Positions 35,353 to 43,160 of a stretch of 64,000 nt of DNA are shown one piece after another. The stretch's first letter is position 1. Every line of letters begins with the position of its first letter. The notes beneath the pieces were generated by a model that saw nothing but the letters and a program-made list of their open reading frames with translations, had not been told where the DNA came from and ran no database searches. Origin of the DNA: Kriegella sp965368185 (lineage in GTDB: Bacteria; Bacteroidota; Bacteroidia; Flavobacteriales; Flavobacteriaceae); assembly GCA_965368185.1 (NCBI GenBank), contig CBDULZ010000001.1, forward strand, positions 62,001-126,000, written 5' to 3'. The translations under genes were made by a program, and so were the position numbers.

Positions 35353-35815
35353 GACTTTTATATTTTAGTTTTAAAAAATTAAAACGGACGATAAAGAATA
35401 TCAATGGAGTGAATATGTTGAGGACCAAAACATGCATAAAGGTAAAATTGTATATAAAAAGAATAAATGCAGTCAACACAGAATAATTAAAAATTATTGC
35501 CCAAACTAAAGAGTCATTTCTGAGTTTATAAGTAAACTCATCTTCTACTTTTTCTTTAGAAAAACCAATAATCAAACCTCCAAAAATAATAGCAAGAAGA
35601 ATTAGTTCAAAAGCGATACCGGTTTCAATAAATTCGAAATATTCCATTTCATTTGGGCCAAATGCCAAATCATTAAAAACTGATAAAACTTTGATTTTTA
35701 GAGGTTCCGTTGGTAAAGGAGTGAAATATGCTATTATCCCACTAATAATTCCTGCAATGAAAAGTATCCATCCAAAAATCTTGTATTTGTTTGGTAATAA
35801 ATAATTTGTGCGCAT
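35342..35815 (-). CDS. Small four-helix membrane protein coupled to the XRE regulator
   Basis: 157 residues with four hydrophobic helices (FGWILFIAGIISGIIAYF; AFELILLAIIFGGLIIGF; LVWAIIFNYSVLTAFILFIY; VLVLNIFTPLIFFIVRF). No named family recognised. The organisation (membrane protein followed by an overlapping short XRE gene) recurs in Bacteroidota and may be a membrane-sensed transcription switch; this is inference. Confidence 0.72.
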   Translation of the reverse strand: MRTNYLLPNKYKIFGWILFIAGIISGIIAYFTPLPTEPLKIKVLSVFNDLAFGPNEMEYFEFIETGIAFELILLAIIFGGLIIGFSKEKVEDEFTYKLRNDSLVWAIIFNYSVLTAFILFIYNFTFMHVLVLNIFTPLIFFIVRFNFLKLKYKSHEE

Positions 35816-36192
35816 ATATGGTTAGTTTTTAGATTACTTCGAATCATTACTCAACCAAAAGTAAAAAATACTTTACATATTGACAAACAAAATAGACTTT
35901 AAGTAATAAATATATGTCTTTTAAAGAATTTTCACTGTGACTAACCTTAGAACACGAATGGATAATACGTTGCCTTAAGGAATTAAAAAACCTTCGGCTT
36001 GAGGGGAATGTGTGGTAACATAGGAGAATATGATTACTGGTAACCATATTCCTATTTTGTGAATGCCGCTAACCTTGTGGATTTTTAATGTTTTTAAAAG
36101 TATTTATGGTACATGGATGATATTCCCGTTGTCTTGCTCAAACTAAAAGTACAAGCGGTAACTCTTAACCGCAACTTTGCTTAAAAATAAAA
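35816..36192. other. 377-bp intergenic stretch in the accessory region
   Basis: No supported gene: short open frames here have improbable composition. It carries copy A of a 33-bp hairpin-containing repeat at 36143-36175. Otherwise AT-rich and featureless. Confidence 0.6.
36143..36175. repeat. Copy A of a 33-bp imperfect direct repeat with a hairpin core
   Basis: Matches 42272-42304 at 27 of 33 positions without gaps, in the same orientation. The core TAACTCTTAACCG is identical and can fold with a CTC loop (GCGGTAA / TTAACCGC, one bulge). It lies 17 bp downstream of the OmpA-like gene. Confidence 0.5.
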
Positions 36193-37074
36193 CTACTCTT
36201 CAACACCTTGAAAAATAAGCTTCATCAAACTATCTCTTTCCATTTTTGAATTTTTTCTATCCTCCCTAATTTTATTAATCTCGTCCTGAATCTTTTTTTC
36301 CATTGCTTTCGTTTCCTCATCTATTTTTCCAACTATTTCAATTGTTACCCTTCGGTTTTTTGAACGAGATATTTCATTACTATTTTCCACTAATTGATGT
36401 TCAGCCCCATAACTAACTACCTCATTGATCCTATTATTATGTTGATCTATAGACTTGATAAAATCGGCTACATTCCGGGCTCTTTCATCCGAAATATCCT
36501 TATTGGATGGTCTATTCCCTATAGCATCCGTATAACCTTTAACATTTAATTTACAATTTTCCAAGGAGGAGATGAATGCTTTAATCCTCTCCTTATTAAA
36601 ATCGGAGAGTTTCGCGCTACCCGAGTTAAAGAAAATAATTTCATGGTTTTTAAAGGCCAGGCTTTTATGAGCTTGTTCTTTCTGGCTCTCGATTTCTAAT
36701 TGTGCAAAATCGTTTTCTAATTTTAATAGTATAGAATCAAGATGATTTATTTCCTGTTCTTTGTCTAACAACAAAGCATAAGATTCCGAATCTAAAGTGG
36801 ATTTCACGCCTAACCGCATCCCAAGAATGAAGAAGGGAATTGTAAAAAACAGTAGGAAAAAATAAACCATATTTTTTTCAAAATTTATTTCACCCAATAT
36901 AAAAATTGAAATCAGTACAAAAATAAAGAGTAAAACAACCCACCAATTATTTATATAGCCGAAATAGTTTATTTCAACAAATGACCCTATTGTGTATAAT
37001 AAATATGGGATACCTATAAGGATTAGCATCAAAATTAGAACTAGAAATAAATTATTGGATTTTTTATTCCCCAT
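36193..37074 (-). CDS. OmpA-family protein with inner-membrane N-terminus
   Basis: 293 residues. Three or four hydrophobic helices in the first about 95 residues, then a coiled-coil stretch (about 100-140, LLLDKEQEINHLDSILLKLENDFAQLEIESQKEQ). An OmpA C-terminal-like peptidoglycan-binding domain follows (about 145-250: IIFFNSGSAKLSDFNKERIKAF, GYTDAIGN, ISDERARNVADFI, RSKNRRVTIEIV). A charged helical tail ends the protein. The layout resembles inner-membrane MotB- or ZorB-like proteins rather than an outer-membrane porin. No MotA or ZorA partner is adjacent. The 224-bp upstream gap is AT-rich without a clear promoter. Confidence 0.78.
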   Translation of the reverse strand: MGNKKSNNLFLVLILMLILIGIPYLLYTIGSFVEINYFGYINNWWVVLLFIFVLISIFILGEINFEKNMVYFFLLFFTIPFFILGMRLGVKSTLDSESYALLLDKEQEINHLDSILLKLENDFAQLEIESQKEQAHKSLAFKNHEIIFFNSGSAKLSDFNKERIKAFISSLENCKLNVKGYTDAIGNRPSNKDISDERARNVADFIKSIDQHNNRINEVVSYGAEHQLVENSNEISRSKNRRVTIEIVGKIDEETKAMEKKIQDEINKIREDRKNSKMERDSLMKLIFQGVEE

Positions 37075-37298
37075 TTTGCAATAGTCTTTTTATTGTTCGT
37101 TAAGGTACGTAGTTTACATAAGTTAAAGACTGGCCCTTACACCAAATAATAAATGCCCACGTGTTATACGAAAAATTGCGTGTAAATAAGTGTAAATTTT
37201 TCGTTTTAATTTTGACCTTAAATATATGAAAAAGGCAATGAATTAAGCACTTAACAACAATTATTATATACCGTGATATGTGTTCGTGCCTTCATCTA

Positions 37299-37961
37299 TT
37301 ATAATTCTGAAACCTTATTAATTTCAGCCCCTTCAAGATGTTTTAATGGTTGAGGGTTGGTGTATAAATTAATCATGGCTCGCCCAATTTTTGAAGTGGT
37401 CGTTACTGATTTCATTCTTTTTAATAAAGGGAACAAAGGTTTAGCAATGATGTAGAAGAAATTGTATAATTTGGTTTTAGATTTTACGCCCCGTTCAGGC
37501 AAAATAACACCAGGTCGAAAGGCATAGGCATCCTTAAAACCCATATTTAAAATCATATTTTCCGTTTTGCCTTTTACTCGGGCCCACATGGTGTTGCCCC
37601 GTTCGGAACCATCTGTCCCTGCTCCTGAAACATACGTAAAAAGCATATTGGGATTAACTCGATAGATTGAACTTGCAAGTGCTTCCGAAATAGTAAAGGT
37701 TAGTTTAAAGTAGGTTTCCTCATTTATGCCGGCCGAAGACACACCCATACAGTGAAAACAAGAATCATAACCCTTAAGCATATTTTCCAAACTACTAAAA
37801 TCGGTAAAATCTTTATGGATAATTTCTTTTATTTTATGATGTGAAATATCTATTGGGCTTCTATTGATCAGTAATATATTTTCAACAGTTTTATCATCTA
37901 TACATTCTAACAAAACACCTTTTCCAACCATACCCGTTGATCCTGTTAGTATAACTTTCAT
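37299..37961 (-). CDS. NAD(P)-binding short epimerase-like protein
   Basis: 220 residues with an N-terminal Rossmann dinucleotide motif (VILTGSTGMVGKGVLLECI), the FHCMGVSSAG strand, YVSGAGTDGS and WARVKGKTENMIL, as in the atypical SDR group related to TIP30/HTATIP2. The last gene of the five-gene SDR/AraC operon, 7 bp after the AraC gene. The substrate is unknown. Confidence 0.83.
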   Translation of the reverse strand: MKVILTGSTGMVGKGVLLECIDDKTVENILLINRSPIDISHHKIKEIIHKDFTDFSSLENMLKGYDSCFHCMGVSSAGINEETYFKLTFTISEALASSIYRVNPNMLFTYVSGAGTDGSERGNTMWARVKGKTENMILNMGFKDAYAFRPGVILPERGVKSKTKLYNFFYIIAKPLFPLLKRMKSVTTTSKIGRAMINLYTNPQPLKHLEGAEINKVSEL

Positions 37962-37968
37962 AAAGGGT

Positions 37969-38883
37969 TTAATTTAAAAGTCTGTATTCGGAAGGACTAA
38001 ATCCGGTTTTAGATTTAAATACTTTGCTGAAGTGTTGCGGATATTCAAAACCAAATTCATAAGCAATTTCACTTACCGAAGCATTTGAATTTAGCAGTTT
38101 GGTTTTTGCTTCTTCAACAGTATATAGCAAAATATGCTCTTTTGCAGTTTTTCCGGTTTCAATCTTTAATAAATCGCTTAAATAGTAACCTGATAAATGA
38201 AGTGCTTCTCCGCACTGTTGTACTGTTGGCAATCCATTTTCGGCTAATTGATTTGTAGCATAGTAATTTTTTAAAAACTTTTCAAACTTCACTAAATAGT
38301 CTTTGTTTTGATTACTTCGTGTATAGAACTGACGGTCGTAAAAGCGCTTACTGTATTTTAAAATACTTTCTAGATTAATAATAATTAAGTCTTGGGTATG
38401 CTTATCTATATTTTGGTCTATTTCGTTAGCAATATTGGTTACAAAATCTAACAGATTTTTTTTCTCTTTTTCTGAAACGTGTAAAGCTTCATTATTTTCA
38501 TATTCAAAAAAAGAATAGTCCGAAATTGTCTTTGCCAGAGACGAATGTCTTATAAAATCGGGATGAAAGAAAATATCCCAACCTTGGCCATCTTGTATGC
38601 GTTGGTTTTGGTCGTCTTCAAATTGCATCACTTGGCCCGGTGAGGTAAAGATTAAGCTGCTATCTTGATAATCATATGATTTTCGACCATATTGAAAAGC
38701 ACCTTTACCGATTTCTTTTAAACTGATGATGTATAGATCGAAACTGTATTTACCAGCCGAAACTTGCAGTTTCTGTTTTAGTTCTTTAGTGGAAATCGCA
38801 GAAATTAACGGATGCGCCGGGCTTGGCAAGCCAATGGCTTTGTGTATGGTACTAATACTATCTATTTTAATGAAGTCGTTCAT
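37969..38883 (-). CDS. AraC-family transcriptional regulator
   Basis: 304 residues from ATG 38883. An N-terminal cupin-like effector region (about 1-150, GKGAFQYGRKSYDYQDSSLIFTSPGQVMQFED) precedes a C-terminal double helix-turn-helix (about 205-304: LSGYYLSDLLKIETGKTAKEHILLYTVEEAKTKL, VSEIAYEFGFEYPQHFSKVFKSKTGFSPSEYRLLN). A longer frame would overlap the preceding gene. It sits inside an oxidoreductase operon it most likely regulates; two TGTATAC half-sites 21 bp apart precede the operon. Confidence 0.93.
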   Translation of the reverse strand: MNDFIKIDSISTIHKAIGLPSPAHPLISAISTKELKQKLQVSAGKYSFDLYIISLKEIGKGAFQYGRKSYDYQDSSLIFTSPGQVMQFEDDQNQRIQDGQGWDIFFHPDFIRHSSLAKTISDYSFFEYENNEALHVSEKEKKNLLDFVTNIANEIDQNIDKHTQDLIIINLESILKYSKRFYDRQFYTRSNQNKDYLVKFEKFLKNYYATNQLAENGLPTVQQCGEALHLSGYYLSDLLKIETGKTAKEHILLYTVEEAKTKLLNSNASVSEIAYEFGFEYPQHFSKVFKSKTGFSPSEYRLLN

Positions 38884-38893
38884 TGTTTTAAAA

Positions 38894-39400
38894 TTAGAGC
38901 TTTTTTTCTGCAATTTGTAATTGTTTGTTATAGGCTTCAATTCTGGCGTGGGCAGTGCCGTCTATCAACAAAATAACAATTAGCATGGCAATAGTAGTAA
39001 TCATACTTGCCCGCCAAATTGGCGTGTTCACGAACATAATAACAAGGGCACAGACAGCGATGATTATGGGAATTGCCGTAAAAACGACATTTTTATATTC
39101 CTTTAAGGTGCTTTCGGCACGCACAAGTTCTGATTGCACGAATGACGAGGCATCACTAATGTAGGCTTTTTCAAATGCTACAATTCTTGATTTATTCGTA
39201 AAAAACAATCCAAATCCTATGGTCATCAGTAAAGCACCTGCTACCAAAGTAGGAATGACATATGCTTTTGCTAAATCTGTTTTTCCTAACTGCCAAAAAC
39301 CTATGCCCGCCGCCACAAAACCTATTCCAAAAATAATAAAGAATACGGTTGAAAAAACTTCGGCTTTTGCCCAATCTATTGCTGTTTTTAAAATATCCAT
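38894..39400 (-). CDS. Hypothetical four-helix membrane protein
   Basis: 168 residues with two hydrophobic hairpins: FSTVFFIIFGIGFVAAGIGFW with AYVIPTLVAGALLMTIGFGLFF near the N-terminus and VVFTAIPIIIAVCALVIMFV with ASMITTIAMLIVILLIDG near the C-terminus. No family recognised. Start at 39400 leaves 17 bp to the upstream SDR stop. It is in the middle of the SDR/AraC operon, 10 bp before the AraC start. Confidence 0.75.
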   Translation of the reverse strand: MDILKTAIDWAKAEVFSTVFFIIFGIGFVAAGIGFWQLGKTDLAKAYVIPTLVAGALLMTIGFGLFFTNKSRIVAFEKAYISDASSFVQSELVRAESTLKEYKNVVFTAIPIIIAVCALVIMFVNTPIWRASMITTIAMLIVILLIDGTAHARIEAYNKQLQIAEKKL

Positions 39401-39417
39401 TTTTATTAAATTTAAGA

Positions 39418-40368
39418 TTAAAAAGTCCATTTAAAGTCGGTTTTCTTTTCAGATAACGTCCACAGTTTGGCAGCTACGGCTTTATCTTGGGCATGTGGCT
39501 CTAATTTATGTTCCCCAACAGGACCTGTCCAATTATTTCTACCGGTCGGGCCGTAAAAACCACTTTGGTCTAAATTTAGTTCTGTTGCACACATCAATTG
39601 TGGATAAGCACCTTTTTCAGCAGATTGAACAAATGGTGATAATTTCATAATTTGCCAAATGAAGCGAGTCATTAAGCTACCGCTGGTTTTAATCAATGAA
39701 GTTCGGGAAGCACCTGGATGACAAGCATACACTTTTACATCAGTCTTACCTGCTTTTTTTAGTCGGTCTTGTAATTCATAAACACTCATAATCTGTGCTA
39801 ATTTACTTTGACTATATACGTCATTGGGACCATAGTTTTTATCCCAATTCATATCGTCAAATTGTATGGTTTTAATTCCTAAATTGTAACCCATACTACC
39901 TACAACAACTATTCGCCCTTTAGATTTTTCAATTCGTGGGTATAGCAGACCTTGTAGTAGGAAGTTGCCATAGTGATTTACACCGAGCTGACTTTCAAAA
40001 CCATCGACGGTAAGTGTTTGTTTGGGTACTTGGGCAATGGCTGCATTACAAATTAGTGCATCGATTTGAGAAATTGTATCAAGAACTTTTTCTGATGCTT
40101 TTTTTACAGAAGCTTGTTCTGCCAAATCCATTTGTATGGATGATACATCTACATGATTACCAAGTTCTTGCTTTAAAGAAGCAATGGTGGCGTCCGATTT
40201 TTTCGCGTTTCGGTTAAGCATCACGACTTTTGCTCCCTTTGACAGCAATATTTTCGCCGCTTCAAATCCCGTTCCGCTTGTGGTACCTGTTATGACGTAA
40301 GTTTTGCCATTTAAATTTCCAATTCTATCAGGGGTCCACCCTTTACTACCAAATTGATTTGTATTCAT
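39418..40368 (-). CDS. SDR-family NAD(P)-dependent oxidoreductase
   Basis: 316 residues. Classical/retinol-dehydrogenase-like SDR: cofactor motif VITGTTSGTGFEAAK, CNAAIAQ, catalytic Ser in VVVGSMGY, and Tyr/Lys in VYSQSKLAQ. The overall look (protochlorophyllide-reductase/WW-domain oxidoreductase-like) suggests a hydrophobic alcohol or aldehyde substrate, but none can be named. Second gene of the operon, 25 bp after the first SDR. Confidence 0.9.
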   Translation of the reverse strand: MNTNQFGSKGWTPDRIGNLNGKTYVITGTTSGTGFEAAKILLSKGAKVVMLNRNAKKSDATIASLKQELGNHVDVSSIQMDLAEQASVKKASEKVLDTISQIDALICNAAIAQVPKQTLTVDGFESQLGVNHYGNFLLQGLLYPRIEKSKGRIVVVGSMGYNLGIKTIQFDDMNWDKNYGPNDVYSQSKLAQIMSVYELQDRLKKAGKTDVKVYACHPGASRTSLIKTSGSLMTRFIWQIMKLSPFVQSAEKGAYPQLMCATELNLDQSGFYGPTGRNNWTGPVGEHKLEPHAQDKAVAAKLWTLSEKKTDFKWTF

Positions 40369-40393
40369 TTTATGTTTTTTGTATTGTTTTTAA

Positions 40394-41341
40394 TTAAAGC
40401 CATTTTGCCAGCGCCTTTCTTGTTATTTTTTCAATATGTTTTCTTTTCGAAACTATTTGAGCTTCGTTGTGTGCAGATGTTATAGTATCTTCAGCTAAAT
40501 ATATCCCTGTTACGCCATTAAATTCTGAAGATATCGCTAGACGAAGCACTCTATCAGCACCAACTTCTGTAGGCGATGCCATATAAATCATCATACGAGC
40601 CAATAGTTTTTGCATGCCCGTCAAGTGTCTTAATAGACTTGATTTTATATTGCCAGGATGCAAATAGTTGATATTTATACCCTCATTTTTAAGTTGTTCT
40701 GCCATTTCTATGGAGACCATGCTTAATGCTAGTTTAGATTCTGTATAAGGTTCTTTGGTGGCAAAATCTGGTGTGTTTTCAATAATATCTACATCTATGG
40801 TATCTATAAAGTTAATGTTCGTTACCAGATTTACAACACGTGCTTGTTTTGAATTTTTTAGTGGTTGTAGCAAAAGATTGGTCAGCAAATAAGGGGCAAA
40901 ATAATTCACTGCCCAATGCAATTCAAAACCATCTTTTGTGATGACTTTTTTAGGCATATTAACACCTGCGCAATTAACCAGAACATCTATTTTCTTATGC
41001 TCCTTCACTATACTATCGGCACAATCTGAAACACTATCCATTAACGATAAATCGCACACTCTAAAGCTAGCTGAACCCTTACCACTTGTACTTTTTAACT
41101 CGTCGACAACTGCATTACCACGTTCTTTGTTTCGCCCAAGAATTATGATATGTGCTCCCATTTTGTAGAGCATGTCTACTGCAACGCGTCCCATTCCATC
41201 GGTACCACCAGTAAAGACAATGGTTTTATCAATTAAAATCCTATCCTTTTCAGGAACGGTATGTTTGGGATTTGGTTTTCTTCTTTGAGGAAGAAATAAG
41301 TTGAATAATATGCCTATTTTAGAATTTCCCATGAGGTTCAT
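40394..41341 (-). CDS. SDR-family oxidoreductase, first gene of the SDR/AraC operon
   Basis: 315 residues. Rossmann motif VFTGGTDGMGRVAVDML, VNCAGVNMP, a conserved NYFAPYLLTNLLL, and catalytic YTESK. The usual active-site Ser is in the VVNLVTNI region, where Ser is replaced (no Ser at the expected place), so activity may be altered. Start could be ATG 41341 or the ATG three codons later. The operon is led by a candidate AraC operator upstream. Confidence 0.88.
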   Translation of the reverse strand: MNLMGNSKIGILFNLFLPQRRKPNPKHTVPEKDRILIDKTIVFTGGTDGMGRVAVDMLYKMGAHIIILGRNKERGNAVVDELKSTSGKGSASFRVCDLSLMDSVSDCADSIVKEHKKIDVLVNCAGVNMPKKVITKDGFELHWAVNYFAPYLLTNLLLQPLKNSKQARVVNLVTNINFIDTIDVDIIENTPDFATKEPYTESKLALSMVSIEMAEQLKNEGININYLHPGNIKSSLLRHLTGMQKLLARMMIYMASPTEVGADRVLRLAISSEFNGVTGIYLAEDTITSAHNEAQIVSKRKHIEKITRKALAKWL

Positions 41342-41696
41342 TAATTATGAGACAAAATTCTAAAATCCACTACTTTTAGATGTATACAATTTAAGGAATG
41401 GTGTATACTTTTTCAGGAATTGCTTAGGGGTTTGTTTGGGTGTGGCTGTTGTGGTTGCGCATGACACAATGGATTAGGCCTATGAGTAGTAGGTCCAAGG
41501 CGGAAACCTATGGCCTAAAGTAATCGTTTTTGATAAAGAAACGAGATAGTCGGAAATTAAAGGATTTAGATTTCAATTGATTGCAGGACATTCACGTCAA
41601 TGTCTATACTTTTTGGCTCAGGTTGTGAAGCAATGTGACTTTTTATCTGCACTTGTAATTCCATTTATTGTCTTGTTTTGTAGTATCAATATGCCG
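41342..41696. other. 355-bp intergenic stretch with candidate AraC operator
   Basis: Upstream of the SDR/AraC operon and downstream of the cupin gene. It contains the TGTATAC direct repeats at 41381 and 41402. The remainder shows no supported gene; a 61-codon frame near 41618 overlaps the cupin gene out of frame and is not credible. Confidence 0.55.
41381..41408 (-). promoter_or_regulatory. Candidate AraC operator: TGTATAC direct repeats 21 bp apart
   Basis: TGTATAC at 41381-41387 and at 41402-41408, same orientation, start-to-start 21 bp (two helical turns). They lie 40-67 bp upstream of the first SDR start. This spacing is the classical geometry for AraC-family binding. The regulator is encoded in the same operon. 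Confidence 0.5.
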
Positions 41697-42104
41697 CTAT
41701 TTGTTTTCTTCAAACCATTTAACAATTGAGGGCATATTTCTTTCAAAGCCACCGGGAATAAAAAAGTTGAGAACTCCAGATTTTTCATTTGTCCTATTTG
41801 CAAAGTCGTGAATTGTTTTTTTTGGTATTCTTAAAAAAGTTCCCTTTTTTACATCAATCCATTGGTCTCCAACGAGTATAGATGTTGTGCCTTCAATTCC
41901 GTAAAACACTTCGTCATTTTCTTCGTGTTCGTGAGTACCAGGTCCGTCAGAGTTTGGTTCAAGCCACCATTCCGAAATACTGTATTTATCTGCTGTTTCA
42001 TTTTCGTCAGCCTTGAAGACTGCTGTCATTGTTCCACAATTATAAACTCGTCCTTGTCCTTCCGTTAAGATTAGAGCGTCCGTATGATTGTTTTTATGCT
42101 TCAT
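41697..42104 (-). CDS. Cupin-domain protein
   Basis: 135 residues, single cupin_2 barrel. The motif GPGTHEHEENDEVFYGIEGTTSILVGD supplies the His/His/Glu metal ligands and DFANRTNEKSGVLNFFIPGG follows. Small stand-alone cupins bind a metal and often isomerise or oxygenate small molecules; the substrate is unknown. It reads in the same direction as the SDR operon but is 355 bp upstream of it. Confidence 0.85.
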   Translation of the reverse strand: MKHKNNHTDALILTEGQGRVYNCGTMTAVFKADENETADKYSISEWWLEPNSDGPGTHEHEENDEVFYGIEGTTSILVGDQWIDVKKGTFLRIPKKTIHDFANRTNEKSGVLNFFIPGGFERNMPSIVKWFEENK

Positions 42105-42538
42105 ATGTAGTTGACTTTTCCTTTCCGCCGTATTGGTCTTTTACAATTGGATATCCATACAGGTACGTATATTTCTTTTTTGTCAATACAGCTAATATAG
42201 TCGATTTTGATTCCTTTAAAAGCATCTGTGGCTGCAAGAGTATACACCCGGCATATTGCGCAAAAGATTACCTAAAAATACGAAGGTTAACTCTTAACCG
42301 GAACCGTACTTTCTCAGCAGCCGTTCTAATTATTTTTAATTCGCTGTTGGCAGCACCCAGTTTTTTAAAATTCGTTTTGGGTGATTTTCAAGAATCCGCT
42401 CTAGTACGACTAGCAGCTCCGCTAAAATTTCGAACAGTTCCGCTTTACTCCCTTAATAAGGCAAGCCAATAAAAAAGAAGCACAAATCAATACCCATTAA
42501 GAGATAAGGGGTTTTTGTAAATTTAAAAATAAGGAGTT
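42105..42538. other. 434-bp intergenic stretch between the FKBP and cupin genes
   Basis: No supported gene. A plus-strand open frame of 147 codons overlaps the cupin gene antisense and has an implausible aromatic-rich product. It holds copy B of the 33-bp repeat (42272-42304). GC content and sequence texture differ from the flanking FKBP gene. Confidence 0.55.
42272..42304. repeat. Copy B of the 33-bp imperfect direct repeat with a hairpin core
   Basis: 27 of 33 positions match 36143-36175, ungapped. The core GGTTAA-CTC-TTAACC is a perfect 6-bp stem with a CTC loop, flanked by TACG/CGTA. The two copies bracket 6.1 kb that holds the OmpA-like gene, the SDR/AraC operon and the cupin gene. Confidence 0.5.
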
Positions 42539-42988
42539 TTAATTAACGGCGACAAGGTTGACCTCGAAAATCAGTACAGAACCACCGGGAATACCGGCCC
42601 TGCTCGAGCTACCATAACCTAAGGCAGATGGCACCAAAAGAATACCGCTGCCCCCCTCTTTAAAATAAGTGATACCTTCCGTCCACCCTCCGATTACTTG
42701 TTGTAAGTTAAAGGAGATGCCATCGGCATCGCTTTGATCAAACACTGCCTTATCGGTAAAATATCCTTTGTAGGCCACGGTGACATTTGAATTTGCCGTA
42801 GGTTGAGCACCCGTTCCTTCTTCATTGACCACATAATACAATCCTGAGGCACTTTTTTGTGCATTCAAATTATTGGCGGCTATGTATTCTTGAATTTCAA
42901 GTTCGTTTTTAACGACATAATCCGTTTCTTCCGAATCGTTACAAGAAATAAAAAGGGAACAAACGAAAAAAACAAAGGCATACTTCAT
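42539..42988 (-). CDS. FKBP-type peptidyl-prolyl cis-trans isomerase lipoprotein
   Basis: 149 residues. Lipoprotein signal MKYAFVFFVCSLFISCNDSEE (Cys 16, acidic follow-up). The FKBP domain (about 45-149) shows GLYYVVNEEGTGAQPTANSNVTVAYKGYF, the active-site AVFDQSDADGISFNLQQVIGGWTEGI and the terminal VPSALGYGSSSRAGIPGGSVLIFEVNLV. Assists folding of exported proteins. Start is set by the -7 box at 43009; an ATG at 42997 is also possible. It is divergent from the btuF-like gene. Confidence 0.93.
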   Translation of the reverse strand: MKYAFVFFVCSLFISCNDSEETDYVVKNELEIQEYIAANNLNAQKSASGLYYVVNEEGTGAQPTANSNVTVAYKGYFTDKAVFDQSDADGISFNLQQVIGGWTEGITYFKEGGSGILLVPSALGYGSSSRAGIPGGSVLIFEVNLVAVN

Positions 42989-43008
42989 AACGATCATTTT
43001 TAAAGGCG

Positions 43009-43016
43009 CAAATATA
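43009..43016 (-). promoter_or_regulatory. -7 promoter box of the FKBP gene
   Basis: TATATTTG on the minus strand matches TAnnTTTG, about 20 bp before the FKBP start. It excludes longer upstream in-frame starts. Confidence 0.65.
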
Positions 43017-43160
43017 ATAAAAAGTGGTTCACGCAACGAAACGAACACTTTATTAATCGTATCCGTTCTAAACATTAATCGAAAAGTCATCTTTTCTTTA
43101 GGAAATAAAGACTGTACCTTTATCGCCCAAGACACATAGTAACCAGACAGAATTCAATTA

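Noticed and set aside
35847..36047. 66-codon minus-strand open frame
   Set aside because: Improbable amino-acid composition, no family resemblance and no promoter; treated as chance in AT-rich DNA.
41618..41803. 61-codon minus-strand frame overlapping the cupin gene
   Set aside because: Overlaps the real cupin gene in another frame and repeats its 3' sequence out of frame.
42029..42472. 147-codon plus-strand open frame
   Set aside because: Starts antisense inside the cupin gene, non-ATG start, aromatic-rich product without any motif, lies across the repeat copy; probably chance.
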